From assembly GCF_029893365.1 (NCBI RefSeq), contig NZ_JARXUZ010000001.1, positions 2,418,001 through 2,482,000 on the forward strand: a stretch of DNA of 64,000 bases, given 5' to 3'. Each line of letters opens with the position of its first letter. Position 1 is the first letter of the stretch. The notes beneath the pieces were generated by a model. That model was not told where the DNA came from. It searched no databases and was given only the letters and a program-made list of their open reading frames with translations. This stretch comes from Cryobacterium sp. CG_9.6 (GTDB lineage Bacteria > Actinomycetota > Actinomycetes > Actinomycetales > Microbacteriaceae). Made by a program: the position numbers and the translations under genes. This document shows, one piece after another, positions 61,733 to 64,000 of the stretch.

Positions 61733-62596
61733 TTATAGCACGATTTGGCTCAGAATGCCCCCTGCTTTGGGGGCAGAATTATCCGTCTTCGCGGCTAAGC
61801 GCCAGTCGGTGGCGTCGACCTGAATGGCCACAACATAGAGGTGCTGTCCCTGCTCGATCTTCTCGACTTCATAGACACGAATCGGCGTGGTGCTTGTGGC
61901 AGTGTCGGGGCGGCCAATACCGATCCCGTAGGTGACGTACCCCTCAAAATCTCCGGCTGGAGAGTACCGGGTGATCGCGGGAAAGCCGAGTGCCAGGGGC
62001 GGGGCGGAGACAATACTCGTGGGACCGGCCTCGGTGTGGGCCTGAGCCGAGTAAAAGGTGACTCGCAGAATGCCGGCGGTTCCCGTCATTGCAATGGGTA
62101 GCCCGCTGGGATCGCCCACCAGTTCCGAAAGGGTTTGCAGGTCGTAACTGGGAAACCCACCCTGAAAGCGAAAGCTGAGTTGGTTGTAGGGCGGCGACAT
62201 TGCCGGATGCCGACCAGCACCAATCGTGTAAAGGGAGGGCAGCGGGGCGGCCGGCGGTGGTGCAATCGGGATCGCGTTGTCGTGCGTGATGGTGACCGGT
62301 GCTCCCGCACCGATCGCAGCCCAGTTCTGGGTGAGTCGCACTGCGATGACCTTATCGCCATCCAGCGGGGCGGCTGTCTGATCATCCGGCGGTTCGGTGC
62401 TGGGAGTGGTGGCCGTTGGCGTGCTGGAGGAGCCCGGTGTGGGGGTGGCTGTGGGGGTGGAAGCATTGGGTGACGGAGTGCACCCGACTAGTGAATAGAG
62501 CACCGCGGCAGCCACAATTGTGCCCGCCGTGAACCGGAGCGCGTGTCGTCGGCGTTGCGGGTCAGTATGGTGTGATTCGGTACGGTGGATAGCCAT
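61733..62596 (-). CDS. Lipoprotein with AMIN-like domain
   Basis: The 287-residue lipoprotein has a signal segment FTAGTIVAAAVLYSLVGC with lipobox Cys39. A Pro/Thr/Ser-rich linker to ~75 follows, then a globular domain (VIAVRLTQNWAAIGAGAPVTITHD ... FRVTFYSAQAH-like and GIGIGRPDTATSTTPIRVYEV) that resembles the actinobacterial AMIN-like domain. No enzymatic motif is seen. It is probably cell-wall associated. GGAG precedes the ATG. It is divergent from the secreted protein at 62739. Confidence 0.72.
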   Translation of the reverse strand: MAIHRTESHHTDPQRRRHALRFTAGTIVAAAVLYSLVGCTPSPNASTPTATPTPGSSSTPTATTPSTEPPDDQTAAPLDGDKVIAVRLTQNWAAIGAGAPVTITHDNAIPIAPPPAAPLPSLYTIGAGRHPAMSPPYNQLSFRFQGGFPSYDLQTLSELVGDPSGLPIAMTGTAGILRVTFYSAQAHTEAGPTSIVSAPPLALGFPAITRYSPAGDFEGYVTYGIGIGRPDTATSTTPIRVYEVEKIEQGQHLYVVAIQVDATDWRLAAKTDNSAPKAGGILSQIVL

Positions 62597-62738
62597 CAGG
62601 AGCTCCCTTACACCTGCACGGTGACTGCTTTGTAGCGTTGTACTCCACCTAAAGCAGTGGCGCTAGGCCCGTTGTGGAGCCAACGCGAAGCCCGAGAACT
62701 GGCCTATTGCTGTTCTCTGTTCCGGGTTAGCATGCAGC

Positions 62739-63671
62739 ATGCGTGCGCTGAGCTCACGGATCATCCCCCTCACTCTGACGGTTGTGGCGGCGGTGCTCTG
62801 TGGCAATTCGTGTGTCACGTGGAACGGTGTCGCGTCCCCCACGGGTGGTGCCACGAGTCCGGATCTGCAACGGGCGACCCTGCTCGTATTGCCGGACAGT
62901 GCCGAACACTTCGCAACCTACGCGGGGCTCTACGGCACCGTTCAGACCGCTCCCGCCTCGCCGTATGGGGATGCCTCAGACCAGACGTGTTTCGGTCGCG
63001 GGCCTGAGTCGAGCTGTTCGGGAAACATTCTGGTTGGCAACATTTGGATCAGCTACAACCTGGAGGGTATCGATGTCGACAGCTCGCTCAGCAATGCTGA
63101 CGTTGCCGCACACGTGTCGCCGCTGCTCGAGTCGATCGTTGCAACGGTAGCGGATGCCCCGTCCCCCGCTCCGCTGTGGATCCCGCCAGCCGATACCGCG
63201 GCACTCCCTGCCGAGTGCACCGGGTATGTGACCGCGGACGATGTGGCCACGGCTCTCGGACGCACCGAGAACATCACCGTAGGACCGGTCGAGGGCGGCG
63301 GGTGGGGCTTGGAGGGAGCCGATTACGTGGATACCGGGCTTGACCGGTGCATGGCCAGCTTCCCCGGCGAGGACGGACCCATCATCGTGACGCTGGTCTA
63401 CGCTCTTCCCGGTGGCGCTTGGGCGTACGACGAGTCCAGCGCGCTCATGGTGGGTACTGGTGACGCGGAAACCGTGACGACGCCTCTCACCGGGATTAAC
63501 CGTGCCACGTTCGGCTGCCAGGTGGAATTCGGAATGTGCACGCTTGACACCGTCATCGGCGAAAACTGGGTGCAGTTCTCGGCTCCGCAGCAGGATTCGG
63601 TCACGCCCAGTGAGCTGCGCGACGAGCTCATCCGGCTCGCCACAAACGCCGCCAGCAACATTCTGGTCTGA
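62739..63671 (+). CDS. Secreted protein of unknown function
   Basis: The 310-residue protein starts MRALSSRIIPLTLTVVAAVLCGNSC, a probable signal peptide or lipoprotein-like N-terminus with Cys near 25. The mature part contains paired cysteines (TCFGRGPESSCSGN ~86-99; FGCQVEFGMC ~257-266) and no recognisable enzyme motif. I do not recognise the family. It starts 142 bp from the divergent AMIN-like lipoprotein, so the two may share a control region, and ends at a bidirectional terminator. Confidence 0.7.
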   Translation: MRALSSRIIPLTLTVVAAVLCGNSCVTWNGVASPTGGATSPDLQRATLLVLPDSAEHFATYAGLYGTVQTAPASPYGDASDQTCFGRGPESSCSGNILVGNIWISYNLEGIDVDSSLSNADVAAHVSPLLESIVATVADAPSPAPLWIPPADTAALPAECTGYVTADDVATALGRTENITVGPVEGGGWGLEGADYVDTGLDRCMASFPGEDGPIIVTLVYALPGGAWAYDESSALMVGTGDAETVTTPLTGINRATFGCQVEFGMCTLDTVIGENWVQFSAPQQDSVTPSELRDELIRLATNAASNILV

Positions 63672-63690
63672 GCGCATTCCCCGATAGTGG

Positions 63691-63727
63691 GCAAAGAAAA
63701 AGCCCGTTTGACCGGGCTGTTCTTTGC
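63691..63727. terminator. Bidirectional hairpin terminator
   Basis: The stem GCAAAGAA-AA-AGCCCG / CGGGCT-G-TTCTTTGC with loop TTTGAC lies 20 bp after the secreted-protein gene. A-rich and T-rich arms give U-runs on both strands, so it can end transcription from both sides. Confidence 0.8.
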
Positions 63728-63752
63728 TTGCTATCTTCACATCAGCGATAAA

Positions 63753-63825
63753 GCTGGGGTACCTGGACTCGAACCAAGAACAAATGAACCGAACCGGGAT
63801 GCCTGATTCAGCAGCGCCATCCCCA
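63753..63825 (-). pseudogene. tRNA-Gln-like 3' fragment, possible attachment site
   Basis: On the minus strand the 38 nt at 63790-63753 match the 3' half of a typical actinobacterial tRNA-Gln: GGTTCA (end of the anticodon loop), CTTGG-TTCGAGT-CCAGG T arm, and acceptor strand TACCCCA followed by G. The 5' side (63825-63791) begins TGGGG but cannot form a proper anticodon stem. It is either a decayed tRNA-Gln or the att remnant left by an element integrated to the right. The 329 bp from 63672 to 64000 contain no gene that I can support. Confidence 0.6.
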
Positions 63826-63900
63826 AGTTCCGTGTGACTGCGCGGAAGTTGATAAACGTAGCTCAACTTTCTACGGGGAGAAACGGGTTATTGCCGACTA

Positions 63901-63969
63901 TTTCTGGCACTTTTGGAGGTTTCTGGCACCCAAAGTGGCGGTTGTCGAAATTCGCCAGCCGCCACTTTG
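63901..63969. repeat. Direct and inverted repeats at the right edge
   Basis: TTTCTGGCAC occurs at 63901-63910 and 63920-63929. The perfect 11-bp inverted repeat CAAAGTGGCGG (63931-63941) / CCGCCACTTTG (63959-63969) with a 17-nt spacer follows. This could be a binding-site cluster or an intergenic repeat near the presumed integration site. Confidence 0.7.
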
Positions 63970-64000
63970 CTACCTGAATCTGAAGTCGGCTTCGCCGCGC

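Noticed and set aside
63753..63825. Intact tRNA-Gln gene
   Set aside because: The T arm and acceptor 3' strand are good and the 5' end begins TGGGG, but the anticodon stem does not pair and the D arm is not formed. I treat it as a remnant.

Overview
The window is high-GC, gene-dense actinobacterial DNA, most probably from the family Microbacteriaceae. Evidence: the gene orders rpsP-khpA-rimM-(trmD)-rplS-lepB-rnhB-DUF2469 and rpmF-rnc-mutM-smc; actinobacterial families such as DUF2469, DUF3515, DUF2252, F420-type LLM oxidoreductase, the large GapB-type GAPDH and a HemD-winged-helix regulator; frequent GTG/TTG starts; and an intergenic palindromic repeat of the type common in this family. No genus is claimed.

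Layout. 1-2775: start of a GapB-like GAPDH, DUF2469, rnhB, lepB, rplS. 2998-4752: a small membrane protein and a complete IS481-family element sitting exactly on the trmD stop codon. 4748-12221: the ribosome-maturation genes trmD and rpsP-khpA-rimM, split apart by a nitrite-assimilation and siroheme block (nirD, divergent nirB, cobA, hemD-like regulator). 12424-16923: YbdK-type ligase, LLM oxidoreductase, META lipoprotein, ffh, ABM protein. 16938-17227: palindromic repeat cluster. 17261-25816: DUF2004, ftsY, sirohydrochlorin chelatase, smc, mutM, rnc, rpmF, yceD. 25818-33414: a transglutaminase/DUF58/MoxR envelope module coupled to coaD, then recG. 33514-42226: rsmD, thiL, DUF3515 lipoprotein, ddl, gpsA, plsC, murA, leuD, leuC, and a leucine leader peptide in front of leuC. 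42287-49736: PP2C phosphatase, TerC preceded by a yybP-ykoY-type manganese riboswitch, DUF2252, GAP-family protein, MFS exporter, AI-2E/PerM-like protein. 49796-52605: lycopene cyclase plus Brp/Blh carotene dioxygenase (retinal synthesis) and a fasciclin protein. 52750-56505: tRNA-Glu(CUC), a metallo-beta-lactamase-fold protein, and an ABC exporter with a TetR regulator. 56543-61607: a phosphorelay cluster (hybrid kinase, receiver-HPt, degenerate receiver-EAL). 61733-64000: two secreted proteins and a tRNA-Gln-like 3' fragment that may be the attachment site of an element lying beyond the right edge.

How parts work together. NirBD needs siroheme. CobA (precorrin-2) and the CbiX-type chelatase at 18.8 kb supply two of the three steps from uroporphyrinogen III, and the HemD-like/winged-helix protein probably regulates the set. 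CrtY makes beta-carotene and Blh cleaves it to retinal, which implies a rhodopsin elsewhere in the genome. The leuCD leader has four consecutive Leu codons, a perfect 12-bp hairpin and no U-tract. Its Leu-codon run can pair with the leuC Shine-Dalgarno, which suggests translational rather than terminator-based attenuation.

All calls come from reading sequence and translated motifs; no database search, structure prediction or alignment program was run.
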